Positions 1-6,587 of a stretch of DNA of 8,470 nucleotides are shown here, piece after piece. The notes below the pieces were generated by a model. The model had not been told where the DNA came from. It made no database searches and saw nothing but the letters and a program-made list of their open reading frames with translations. Within the stretch, counting starts at the first letter, position 1. Each line of letters begins with the position of its first letter. Both the position numbers and the translations under genes were made by a program. The DNA is from DASZYF01 sp035545535. GTDB lineage: Bacteria; Actinomycetota; Actinomycetes; Mycobacteriales; CAJCIY01. The DNA is taken from the NCBI GenBank assembly GCA_035545535.1, contig DASZYF010000134.1, positions 1 to 8,470 on the forward strand. The letters run 5' to 3'.

Positions 1-1241
1 CGGCGCCCCGGGGGAGCGCCAAGGCATCGACCACCGCGGCGCCGGCGGCCGACGGCCCGGGCGCGCCGCCGCCGGCGGGCGGCAACGGCGGCGCCACCGA
101 CGTCGGCGTCACCGCGACGACGATCACCGTCGGCAACGTGGCCGACCTCTCCGGCCCGGTCCCCGGCCTCTTCCAGGGCGCGCCCTATGGGGTCGAGGCG
201 TACTTCGCGTACGTCAACGCGAACGGCGGCGTGTACGGGCGCCAGCTGCGCATCGCGGGCGCGGACAGCCAGACCGACTGCACGGCGAACCAGAACGCGC
301 ACACGAGCCTGCTGCCGAAGGTCTTCGCGTTCGTCGGCTCGTTCGCCATCTACGACGACTGCGGGACGCAGGTCCTGAAGCAGAACCCGACGGTGCCCGA
401 CCTGTCCTACCCGCTCGGCCCGGAGACGAAGGCCAACAACGTCAACAACTACCCGCCGCAGGCGTCGCCGACGGGCTACCAGAACGGCATGTTCTGCTAC
501 TGGGCCAAGAAGTACGGCGATGCGGTGCAGCACGTGGGCTCGATCTACAACGCGATCCCCTCAGTGACGCTCACGGAGAAGTCCTTCGTGAACGCCGGCG
601 GGACGTGCGGCTGGAAGTGGGTCGACAACATCGGCGTCGGCGCCACGCAGACGACGTTCCAGGCCGAGGTCTCGCGCATGCAGAGCGACGGCGTGAAGAT
701 CGTCTACATCAGCGCGACGAACACCGGCAACGCCGCCGAGCTCAAGCGGGAGGCGGACGCGCAGGACTGGCACCCGATCTGGATCATGCCGCTCGCGTAC
801 TCGTCGGACTTCATCAGCCGTCTCGGCGACCCCAAGGAGGCCGAGGGCATCGTCGGCTCGCAGCTGTACTCGTTGTTCTTCGGAGCCGCCGACGCCAAGA
901 ACATCCCCGAGGTGGCGCTCTACCAGCAGTGGATGAGCCGGGTGGTGCCCAACGCCCCTCTCGAGCTGTACTCGGCGTACTCGTGGGGCGCGGCGAAGCT
1001 GTTCGTGCAGGTGCTCAAGTCGGTCGGGCCCGACCTGACCCGTCAGGCGTTCACCAACGCCATCCGCAAGGTGCACGACCTGGACACGGGCGGCTTCCTC
1101 GCGCCCACCGATCCCGCCGGCCACGTGCCGTCACCGTGCTATGCGCTGTGGGTGATCCAGAACGGGCAGTACGTCCGCCAGGACACCCCCGCCAGCGGCT
1201 TCCGCTGCGACGGCCAGTTCGTCCCGTACACCGGGGGCTGA
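1..1241 (+). CDS. Branched-chain amino-acid-type ABC transporter substrate-binding protein (5' end cut by window)
   Basis: Extracytoplasmic solute-binding protein of the Leu/Ile/Val-binding class (periplasmic-binding fold type I), which would deliver a small solute to the permease encoded next. The frame is open from base 3, giving 412 residues before the TGA at 1239-1241. A GTG at 138 is only an internal Val codon, because the residues before it (GVTATTITVGNVADLSGPVPG region) are the typical first strand of the mature domain. Before that lies an Ala/Pro/Gly-rich linker (about bases 24-100), as found behind the lipid-anchored Cys of Gram-positive binding proteins; the signal peptide itself is outside the window. 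Six cysteines (codons 279, 360, 495, 606, 1137, 1206) fit three disulfides. The ligand cannot be read from sequence: this family also binds amides, urea and aromatic acids. The permease starts 4 nt after the stop. Family call firm, substrate unknown. Confidence 0.9.
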   Translation, partial: APRGSAKASTTAAPAADGPGAPPPAGGNGGATDVGVTATTITVGNVADLSGPVPGLFQGAPYGVEAYFAYVNANGGVYGRQLRIAGADSQTDCTANQNAHTSLLPKVFAFVGSFAIYDDCGTQVLKQNPTVPDLSYPLGPETKANNVNNYPPQASPTGYQNGMFCYWAKKYGDAVQHVGSIYNAIPSVTLTEKSFVNAGGTCGWKWVDNIGVGATQTTFQAEVSRMQSDGVKIVYISATNTGNAAELKREADAQDWHPIWIMPLAYSSDFISRLGDPKEAEGIVGSQLYSLFFGAADAKNIPEVALYQQWMSRVVPNAPLELYSAYSWGAAKLFVQVLKSVGPDLTRQAFTNAIRKVHDLDTGGFLAPTDPAGHVPSPCYALWVIQNGQYVRQDTPASGFRCDGQFVPYTGG

Positions 1242-1245
1242 GCCG

Positions 1246-3123
1246 ATGACGACGTTCCTGCACTTCACGGTGATCGGGCTGGTCGTCGGCTGCATCTACG
1301 CGCTCACCGCGTCGGGCATCGTCGTCACCTACACGACGTCCGGCATCTTCAACTTCGCGCACGGCGCGGTCGGCATGTTCGCCGCCTGGACGTACTGGCA
1401 GCTCCGGGTCGACTGGCACTGGCCGACGCCGGCCGCGTTCCTGTTCGTCATCGGCGTGATCGCGCCGGCGATGGGGGTGGTCATCGAACGCCTCCTCATC
1501 CGCCCGCTGCACGGCGCCGCGGTCGACCTGACGCTGGTCGTGACGCTCGGCCTGTTCCTCACGCTCATCGGCCTGGTCACCTGGATCTGGGACCAGAACA
1601 AGATCCGGGTGACACCCCACTTCTTCGCGCGCCAGTCGGTCGCGATCGCCGGGTTCCGCGTGACCTACGAAGAGCTGCTCGTGGTCGTCGCCGCCGTGGT
1701 CGTGGCGATCGGGCTGCGACTGCTCTTCAACCGCACGCGCATCGGCATCGCCATGCGCGCCGTCGTCGACGATCCGGACCTCGTCGCCGCCGCCGGCGCC
1801 AACCCCGTGCGCATCCAGCAGATGTCGTGGGCGCTGGGCACGACGCTCGCGTCGCTGTCCGGTGTGCTCCTCGCGCCCATCGTCACGCTCACGGTGATCC
1901 CGCTGACGCTGGTGGTCATCAACGGCTACGCCGCCGCGGTCATCGGCCGGCTGCGCAGCCTGCCGGCGACGGTCGTCGGCGCCCTCGGTGTCGGCCTCGG
2001 CTACAACTACCTCATCGGCTACTCGAACAGCGCGTTCCTGCGCAACGTGCAGCTGATCGTGCCGATGATCGCGCTGTTCATCGTGCTCATCGTGCTCAAG
2101 CCCGCGCGGTTGCGGCTCTCGTCGCTGAACATCGTGCGGATGCCGCGGCCGGCGAGCCCGCGGGCGGCGCTGACGTGGTCGGTGCTGCTCGTCGCGGCCG
2201 CCGCCGTCGTCGGCCCGCAGCTCTCGGTGGTGAACCTGCGCATCGCGAGCCACGGCCTGGCGTTGGGCGTCGTGATGCTGTCCGCGGTCCTGCTGACCGG
2301 TTACGGCGGCCTCGCGTCGCTGTGCCAGATGACGTTCGTCGGGCTGGGCGCGTACGCGATGGGTCACGTCGGTGGCCACGCGGGCAACCCCCTCGGGCTG
2401 GTGGCCGCTGCCGCCCTGGCCGCCGGGTTCGGCGTGCTCGTCGCCCTGCCGACGCTGCGGCTGCGCGGCCTCTACCTCGCGCTGGCCACGCTCGCGTTCG
2501 CGCAGGCGATGGACACGGTCTTCTTCACCCAGGTCCTCGGCGCCGGCGGCGCGATCCACGTCGCCCGCTTCTACCCTCCCGGCGTCCCGCACACCGACAG
2601 TGCCTACTTCGTCGAGCTCGCTGTCGTGTTCGCGCTGGCCGGGGCGGGCCTGCTCGCCGTGCGCCGCGGGCCGTTCGGTCGCCGCCTGTCGGCGCTGTCG
2701 GACTCGCCGGCCGCCTGCGCCACGCTCGGGCTCGACATCAACCGCACGAAGCTGCTCGTCTTCGCCGCATCGGCCGCGCTGGCGGGAGTCGGCGGTGCGC
2801 TGTGGGAGGCGGTGCCCGGGCAGGGCAGCAACAACGACTTCCTGATGCTGCAGAGCCTCGTGCTGCTGCTGCTCGTGCGCATCGGCGGCATCAACACCGT
2901 CACCGGCGCGTTCCTCGCCGCCGCCTTCTACACCGGCTTCCAGATCCTGCAGAGCCACTACCCGGCGGTCGGCAACCTCCAGTACCTCCTCACGGGCATC
3001 GGCGCGATGACGCTCGGTCGCTCGCCCAACGGGATGGGCGGGCGCGTCGCCGAAGCCGCGGCCGAGCTGCGGGCGCGCCGCGCGGCGCCGCGATCGCCGG
3101 AGGTGTCGCTTGCCCACGCCTGA
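1246..3123 (+). CDS. Fused LivH-LivM branched-chain amino-acid-type ABC permease
   Basis: Integral membrane channel of a Liv-type ABC importer, with both permease halves in one 625-residue chain; LivH and LivM are usually about 300 residues each and separate. The LivH half (about 1-285) has the GLVVGCIYAL and NFAHG (36-40) signatures in its first helices and an ATPase-contact loop around 166-186 (GIAMRAVVDDP). The LivM half (about 305-590) has GYGGLASL (352-359) followed by FVGLGAYAMG, and its own contact loop around 478-497 (GRRLSALSDSP, then LGLD). Many hydrophobic helices fill both halves. After GRSPNG comes a charged Ala/Arg-rich tail of about 30 residues; no ATPase domain is fused, unlike some actinobacterial LivM proteins. 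The ATG lies 4 nt after the binding-protein stop, with only a weak G-run (1233-1237) as ribosome site, so translational coupling is likely. Its end overlaps the ATPase gene by 14 nt. Confidence 0.92.
   Translation: MTTFLHFTVIGLVVGCIYALTASGIVVTYTTSGIFNFAHGAVGMFAAWTYWQLRVDWHWPTPAAFLFVIGVIAPAMGVVIERLLIRPLHGAAVDLTLVVTLGLFLTLIGLVTWIWDQNKIRVTPHFFARQSVAIAGFRVTYEELLVVVAAVVVAIGLRLLFNRTRIGIAMRAVVDDPDLVAAAGANPVRIQQMSWALGTTLASLSGVLLAPIVTLTVIPLTLVVINGYAAAVIGRLRSLPATVVGALGVGLGYNYLIGYSNSAFLRNVQLIVPMIALFIVLIVLKPARLRLSSLNIVRMPRPASPRAALTWSVLLVAAAAVVGPQLSVVNLRIASHGLALGVVMLSAVLLTGYGGLASLCQMTFVGLGAYAMGHVGGHAGNPLGLVAAAALAAGFGVLVALPTLRLRGLYLALATLAFAQAMDTVFFTQVLGAGGAIHVARFYPPGVPHTDSAYFVELAVVFALAGAGLLAVRRGPFGRRLSALSDSPAACATLGLDINRTKLLVFAASAALAGVGGALWEAVPGQGSNNDFLMLQSLVLLLLVRIGGINTVTGAFLAAAFYTGFQILQSHYPAVGNLQYLLTGIGAMTLGRSPNGMGGRVAEAAAELRARRAAPRSPEVSLAHA
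3099..3103 (+). promoter_or_regulatory. Ribosome binding site that fixes the TTG start of the LivF gene
   Basis: GGAGG lies inside the end of the permease gene, 6 nt before the TTG at 3110. This spacing supports TTG over the in-frame GTG at 3125, which has no such site in front of it. Confidence 0.75.
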
Positions 3124-3844
3124 GGTGCCCGCCGGGCAACCACCGGCGCTCGAGCTGCTCGACGTGCACGCGTCGTACGGCCGCATCGAGGTGCTGCACG
3201 GCGTGACTCTGTCCATCGCGCCCGCGTCGGTGTTCGCGTTGCTGGGCCCCAACGGCGCCGGCAAGTCGACGACGCTCAAGGTGATCGGCGGCAACGTCGC
3301 CGCCACGTCCGGCTGCGTGCACGTGATGGGCACGCACGTGAACGGCGCCTCGCCCGACCGCCTCGCCCGCGTAGGGGTGTGCCGCATGCCCGAGGGCCGC
3401 GGAGTCTTCCCGAACCTCACCGTCGCCGAGCACCTGCGCATCTGGACCTACTCCGCCGGCGTCAGCCGCGGCGAGGTCGAGGACCGCACCTACGCCCGGT
3501 TCCCCCGCCTGGCCGAACGTCGCCGTCAGCTCGCCGGGACGCTGTCCGGCGGTGAGCAGCAGATGCTCGCCATGTCGCGCGCGCTCGCCGGCGAACCGGG
3601 CCTGCTCCTGCTCGACGAGATCTCGATGGGCCTCGCGCCGCTCGTCGTCGCGGACCTCTACGAGGTGGTGGGAGCTCTCGCGCGGGACGGCATCACGGTG
3701 CTGCTGGTCGAGCAGTTCGCGAAGACGGCGCTCGAGGTGGCCGACCACGCCGCCGTCATGACGCACGGTCGCGTGCAGATCTCCGGCCGGCCGGACCAGA
3801 TCATGGGCGCGCTCTCCGACGTCTACCTCGGGGTGGCGTCGTGA
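3110..3844 (+). CDS. livF: LivF-type ABC transporter ATP-binding protein
   Basis: Cytosolic ATPase that drives the importer by ATP binding and hydrolysis at the permease loops. The 244-residue length is normal for LivF (about 235-250). Visible motifs in order: an aromatic A-loop Tyr (Y23), Walker A GPNGAGKST (46-54), the LivF-style Q-loop region MPEGRGVFPNLT (93-104) with Glu where many ABC proteins have Gln, signature LSGGE (145-149), Walker B LLLLDE (165-170), and LLVEQ in the switch region, where LivF proteins carry Gln instead of the usual His. These last traits favour LivF over LivG. The first 13 residues are a short Pro-rich extension. The gene overlaps the permease by 14 nt, and its TGA overlaps the next GTG (GTGA). 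Its usual partner LivG is not in the window, so it either pairs with an unlinked or upstream LivG or acts as a homodimer. Confidence 0.93.
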   Translation: MPTPEVPAGQPPALELLDVHASYGRIEVLHGVTLSIAPASVFALLGPNGAGKSTTLKVIGGNVAATSGCVHVMGTHVNGASPDRLARVGVCRMPEGRGVFPNLTVAEHLRIWTYSAGVSRGEVEDRTYARFPRLAERRRQLAGTLSGGEQQMLAMSRALAGEPGLLLLDEISMGLAPLVVADLYEVVGALARDGITVLLVEQFAKTALEVADHAAVMTHGRVQISGRPDQIMGALSDVYLGVAS

Positions 3845-5205
3845 AGCGGCCGGCGCTGCTCGCCCTGTCGGCCGTCTCGGCCGCGCTCGGCGCGACGCTG
3901 TTCGCCCTCACGCCCGCGACCGCCGACGACGGCCCGGGCTCCGGGCTGCAGGGGCTCAGCCTGGTCGCCAGCGCCGGTGGCCAGCGCATCATCGGGGACA
4001 CGATCGCCGGGCAGTCCCCGGGCACGGTCGACTCGGGGGTTCCGGACGCCGAAGCGACGCTGACGCTGTCGACGGGGCGTGCGTTCGCGTCGGTGGCGTG
4101 GCCGAGCAACCTCGCGGGCAACGCCGGCGCCCTCCTCGCGCTGCTGGGGCCGAACCCCTGCACACCCGGCGACGTCGGGCCGGTGCCGCTGCCCATCCCC
4201 ATCACCTGTTCGCCGGTCTCGATCCCGCAGCCGGTCCAGGACCAGTACCCGTTGCTCAACGACCCGCTGAAGGCCGAAGCGCAGTACCCCACGTCGCCGT
4301 CGCAGGACACCTCGGTGCCGGGCGCCACGATGTCGGCCCGCACCACTGACGCCGCGGCGGAGGCGAACGCGCTGGTCGGCGCCGCGGCCGCGTCCGGGGT
4401 CGAGTCGTTCGGATCGGTGCAGGCCACCGCCGTCGACAAGCTCACCGGCGCGCGCACCGGGGCAAGTGACGCGCACAGCACGATCAGCGACATCAACCTC
4501 GCCGGCGGCGTGGTCACCATCGGATCGGTCGCGACCACCGCGCATGCGCAGACCGACGGGGCCACGGCGACGAGCAGCGGCTCGACGACCGTGCAGGACA
4601 TGAAGGTCGTGGGCGTGCCCGTCTACGTCGACGGGACCGGCGTGCACGCGGGCAGTGCCGGTGCGCCGATCGACTCCGCGACCGCTGCCGTGAACCAGGC
4701 GCTCTCGGGTGCCGGCATCACGATGTCGTTGACGAAGCCGACGACCACCACGCGCAACGGCACGTCGACCTACACCGCCGGCAGCCTCATCGTCGACTGG
4801 GACCAGGGCGTCACGTTCGTGTTCGGTGGCGCATCCGCCACCGCCGGCGCGACCCTCCCGTACCAGGTCGACCTCTCCGGCTTCCCCACCACGCCGGTCA
4901 CCGTGCCGTCGTCGGTGCCGCCGGTGCCCGTCCCGCCCGCCGGTCAGCCCGTGGTCAGTGGCGGGGGCGGTGCGCTGCCGCCGAGCACGGGGGAAGCGCC
5001 CGTGACCGTGCCGCAGCCGGCGGTCGCTCCGCCGCAGGTCGCGCTGCGCCCGGCCGCGGCGACCGGCCTCCCGGGCGGCATCGGCGCCGCGTGGGTGCTC
5101 GTGGGCCTCGCACTCGCCGGCCTGCTCGCGGCCTTCCTCCAACGCCTGCCCGACGACGTGCTCGACGACGACGCCTCGCACTGCCCTCTGGAGGGACCGA
5201 CATGA
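3841..5205 (+). CDS. Secreted, C-terminally membrane-anchored surface protein (choice-of-anchor P-like)
   Basis: A 454-residue exported protein of unknown function. A signal peptide spans about residues 1-28 (Lys-Arg start, hydrophobic core, Ala-Thr-Ala before DD). The extracellular part has two cysteines in a Pro-rich stretch (NPCTPG ... PITCSPV) that could form a disulfide. A Ser/Thr/Gly/Ala-rich region (about 164-321) has alternating small and beta-prone residues, including INLAGGVVTIGSV and VVGVPVYVDGTGV. A Pro/Val linker (about 340-400) leads to one C-terminal helix (about 417-436) and a short acidic tail (DDVLDDD). The overall pattern resembles actinobacterial 'choice-of-anchor P' proteins; this match is from memory of the pattern and is not certain. 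The GTG start overlaps the LivF stop (GTGA), with a G-rich site at 3830-3836, so it is translated together with the transporter. It might be a surface scaffold or solute-capture accessory, but nothing in the sequence shows a catalytic function. Confidence 0.8.
   Translation: MKRPALLALSAVSAALGATLFALTPATADDGPGSGLQGLSLVASAGGQRIIGDTIAGQSPGTVDSGVPDAEATLTLSTGRAFASVAWPSNLAGNAGALLALLGPNPCTPGDVGPVPLPIPITCSPVSIPQPVQDQYPLLNDPLKAEAQYPTSPSQDTSVPGATMSARTTDAAAEANALVGAAAASGVESFGSVQATAVDKLTGARTGASDAHSTISDINLAGGVVTIGSVATTAHAQTDGATATSSGSTTVQDMKVVGVPVYVDGTGVHAGSAGAPIDSATAAVNQALSGAGITMSLTKPTTTTRNGTSTYTAGSLIVDWDQGVTFVFGGASATAGATLPYQVDLSGFPTTPVTVPSSVPPVPVPPAGQPVVSGGGGALPPSTGEAPVTVPQPAVAPPQVALRPAAATGLPGGIGAAWVLVGLALAGLLAAFLQRLPDDVLDDDASHCPLEGPT
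5190..5195 (+). promoter_or_regulatory. Ribosome binding site that fixes the start of the two-helix membrane protein
   Basis: GGAGGG lies 6 nt before the ATG at 5202. It decides for this ATG and against in-frame starts further upstream, such as the GTG at 5091, which would lie deep inside the preceding gene. Confidence 0.8.
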
Positions 5206-5645
5206 CCACCGTGACGACGAGCGTGACCGAGACCGTCGCGGCTCCCGACGGGCCCACCCGGTCGCAGCTGCTCGCCACGCGCGTGCGCACGCTCTCGTCG
5301 CGCGGTCGCGCGCGCTCCAAGGACCGCTGGATGCTCGTCGTCGGTGGTGTGCTCGTGCCGTTGGGCGTGCTGCTCGTCTTCCTCGGTTGGCTCGGTGCGT
5401 CGAAGACGCCGCTGCTGTTCGAGCAGATCCCGTACCTCATCTCGGGCGGTCAGCTGGGGCTCGCGCTCGTCGTCGGTGGTGGCTTCGTCTACTTCACCTA
5501 CTGGCAGGCCGTGCGCGTGCGCGAGGCGCGCGCGCAGCACACCGAGCTGATGGCCGCGCTCGCCCGCCTCGAGACGACGATGGCGTCGCCCGCGGTCTCC
5601 GCGCCGACCGCGCCGCAACGGCGCCGGCGGACGCCGGCGCCGTGA
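5202..5645 (+). CDS. Small two-helix membrane protein of unknown function
   Basis: A 147-residue protein that I do not recognise. The N-terminal 42 residues are Thr/Val- then Arg-rich with no signal peptide. Two clear membrane helices follow (about 43-65, starting WMLVVGG, and 79-101, ending FVYFTYW), joined by a short loop containing KTPLLFEQIPY. After them comes a charged helix, REARAQHTELMAALARLETTM, which could form a short coiled coil, and then a Pro/Arg-rich end. Arg residues flank both helices on the N- and C-terminal sides, so both ends are probably cytosolic with the short loop outside. The ATG overlaps the stop of the surface-protein gene (ATGA), so the two are translationally coupled and probably act together at the membrane. 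A longer version starting at 5091 would add 37 Arg/Pro-rich residues that read like an out-of-frame shadow of the upstream gene. Real gene: likely. Function: unknown. Confidence 0.8.
   Translation: MTTVTTSVTETVAAPDGPTRSQLLATRVRTLSSRGRARSKDRWMLVVGGVLVPLGVLLVFLGWLGASKTPLLFEQIPYLISGGQLGLALVVGGGFVYFTYWQAVRVREARAQHTELMAALARLETTMASPAVSAPTAPQRRRRTPAP
5618..5643. repeat. Perfect 12-bp inverted repeat at the end of the two-helix protein gene
   Basis: The left arm ACGGCGCCGGCG (5618-5629) is the exact reverse complement of the right arm CGCCGGCGCCGT (5632-5643), with GA between. As RNA it would form an 11-bp stem with a GGAC loop. It covers the last codons, and its right edge touches the stop codon. 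No T-run follows, so a classical Rho-independent terminator is not supported; a U-less terminator, attenuator or 3'-end stabiliser is possible. Confidence 0.6.
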
Positions 5646-5650
5646 GGCGG

Positions 5651-5670
5651 GCGCCGGCCTCGTCCGGCGC
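5651..5670. repeat. Second GC hairpin before the SGNH hydrolase gene
   Basis: GCGCCGG (5651-5657) and CCGGCGC (5664-5670) are exact reverse complements around the 6-nt loop CCTCGT. The arms share their sequence with those of the hairpin at 5618-5643, so the two structures could exchange partners in RNA. No T-run follows. Confidence 0.5.
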
Positions 5671-5691
5671 GGATCCGCTCGTCCCGTCTGA

Positions 5692-5696
5692 GAAGG
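5692..5696 (+). promoter_or_regulatory. Ribosome binding site of the SGNH hydrolase gene
   Basis: GAAGG stands 7 nt before the GTG at 5704. An in-frame TGA at 5689-5691 rules out any earlier start, so this site and the GTG define the protein's beginning. Confidence 0.7.
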
Positions 5697-5703
5697 TGCT
5701 GGC

Positions 5704-6507
5704 GTGGGCATCGCCGCGGGGAGCACCTACGTCGCACTGGGCAGCTCGATGGCCGCGGGGCCGGGGATCAAGCCGATCATCGACCGCGGCGCGATGCGCT
5801 CCGGGCTGAACTACCCGCACCAGGTGGCCGAGGCGCTGAAGCTGAAGCTCATCGACGCCACGATCTCCGGCGCGACCACCGAGACCGTGCTGCACACCGC
5901 CCAGCGCACGCTCGGTGGCCGCCGACCGCCGCAGATCCGCTCGATGGTCCCGGACGCCGACCTCGTGACCATCACGATCGGCGGCAACGACCTCGGCTAC
6001 ATCGGCGGCCTCACGGCCGGCAGCGTCCTGACGACGATCGCCGGCCTGCCGCTCCTGCTGCCACCGCTCCGCGCGCTCATCCGCGGTCGCGCGCGGTTCG
6101 CCACCCCGCCGTCCGCGCACGAGGTCGTGGCCGCCGCGATCGCTGCGGTGGTGGAGCAGGTGCGCGCCGTCGCGCCGGACGCCCGCATCGTGCTGGTCGA
6201 CTACCTCACCGTCATCGGGTCGCACGCCCGGCGGTCGCGCGCGCTGCCGCTCACGAAGGACGAGCAGGCGCTGGTGCGGGGGACGGCCGACGGGTTGGCC
6301 GCGGCGTTCGAGGCCGCCGCGGCCACGACCGGCGCGGACCTCGTGCAGGCCTCGGCTGCGAGCATCGACCACGGTGTCGGCTCGCCCGAGCCGTGGGTCA
6401 CCGGATTCGAGTGGGGCAACCCGCTCGCGGGCGGGCGCATCCCCTACCACCCGAACCTGGCCGGCATGACGGCGGTCGCGGAGATGGTCGTCGACCTCCT
6501 GCGCTAG
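5704..6507 (+). CDS. SGNH/GDSL-type hydrolase, cytosolic
   Basis: A 267-residue esterase/lipase-like enzyme of the SGNH fold, expected to hydrolyse ester bonds of lipids or acylated sugars; substrate unknown. Block I is YVALGSSMAAGPG (9-21): the nucleophile is probably Ser15, and the Asp of the usual Gly-Asp-Ser is Ser14. Block II is the Gly of SGATTETV (Gly56). Block III is GGND (93-96), with Asn95 for the oxyanion hole. Block V is YHPNLAGM, with the catalytic His249; the Asp three residues before the His, present in many relatives, is Ile here. As I recall, the GSS form is common in actinobacterial members. The start is tightly fixed by an in-frame stop at 5689-5691, so no signal peptide can be hidden upstream and the enzyme should act in the cytosol. 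It lies 58 nt after the transporter block, behind two hairpins, and may be transcribed separately or by read-through. Confidence 0.9.
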   Translation: MGIAAGSTYVALGSSMAAGPGIKPIIDRGAMRSGLNYPHQVAEALKLKLIDATISGATTETVLHTAQRTLGGRRPPQIRSMVPDADLVTITIGGNDLGYIGGLTAGSVLTTIAGLPLLLPPLRALIRGRARFATPPSAHEVVAAAIAAVVEQVRAVAPDARIVLVDYLTVIGSHARRSRALPLTKDEQALVRGTADGLAAAFEAAAATTGADLVQASAASIDHGVGSPEPWVTGFEWGNPLAGGRIPYHPNLAGMTAVAEMVVDLLR

Positions 6508-6510
6508 CGC
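6501..6510. repeat. 10-bp palindrome around the SGNH hydrolase stop codon
   Basis: GCGCTAGCGC is a perfect palindrome centred on the TAG stop. At this GC content such short palindromes often occur by chance; no function is claimed. Confidence 0.3.
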
Positions 6511-6554
6511 GGCCGCGCGAGCGTGTGGACGCGCCTCGGTGCGCTCTGCGAAAC

Positions 6555-6569
6555 GATCCGCGGCGGATC
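6555..6569. promoter_or_regulatory. 15-bp palindrome upstream of the phosphoesterase gene, possible operator
   Basis: GATCCGC (6555-6561) and GCGGATC (6563-6569) are exact reverse complements around one central G. It ends 18 nt before the ATG at 6588 in the only intergenic gap of notable size (6508-6587). Position and symmetry suit a binding site for a dimeric regulator, but no second copy is seen in the window. Confidence 0.4.
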
Positions 6570-6577
6570 AGCGAGAG

Positions 6578-6583
6578 TAGGGG
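6578..6583 (+). promoter_or_regulatory. Weak candidate -10 element for the phosphoesterase gene
   Basis: TAGGGG precedes the GTG at 6585 and the ATG at 6588 by only a few bases. It matches the start of the actinobacterial TANNNT box but lacks the final T in the right place. The same bases could instead serve as a G-rich ribosome site. No convincing -35 box is visible. Confidence 0.2.
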
Positions 6584-6587
6584 TGTG

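Noticed and set aside
138..140. GTG as start of the binding-protein gene
   Set aside because: The frame continues upstream to base 3 and encodes the conserved first strand and a lipoprotein-style linker, so the true start is outside the window.
1827..3206. Long + strand open frame in another phase inside the permease gene
   Set aside because: Arg/Ala/Pro-rich translation without membrane segments or motifs; an out-of-phase shadow.
1051..3441. Antisense open frame of 796 codons across the permease and LivF genes
   Set aside because: Composition is dominated by Arg, Asp, Glu, His and Gln without any domain pattern, as expected for the complement of very GC-rich coding DNA. The + strand genes have clear family motifs.
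4978..4995. LPPSTG in the surface protein as a sortase signal
   Set aside because: LPXTG needs Thr-Gly at the fourth and fifth positions; here an extra residue intervenes. The motif is about 28 residues before the helix, and no basic tail follows.
3823..5181. Antisense open frame of 452 codons opposite the surface-protein gene
   Set aside because: Arg/Gly/His-rich low-complexity translation; it mirrors the + strand gene, which has signal peptide, anchor helix and coupled starts.
5091..5201. N-terminal extension of the two-helix protein from the GTG at 5091
   Set aside because: It would overlap the surface-protein anchor region by over 100 nt with Arg/Pro-rich residues, whereas the ATG at 5202 has a good GGAGGG site and an ATGA overlap.
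5618..5670. Classical Rho-independent terminator
   Set aside because: The stems are strong but no T-run follows either hairpin, so only a repeat is annotated.
6393..6587. N-terminal extension of the phosphoesterase from 6393
   Set aside because: It would run out of phase through the end of the SGNH gene and across the intergenic gap, and place 65 Arg/Pro-rich residues before the signal peptide.
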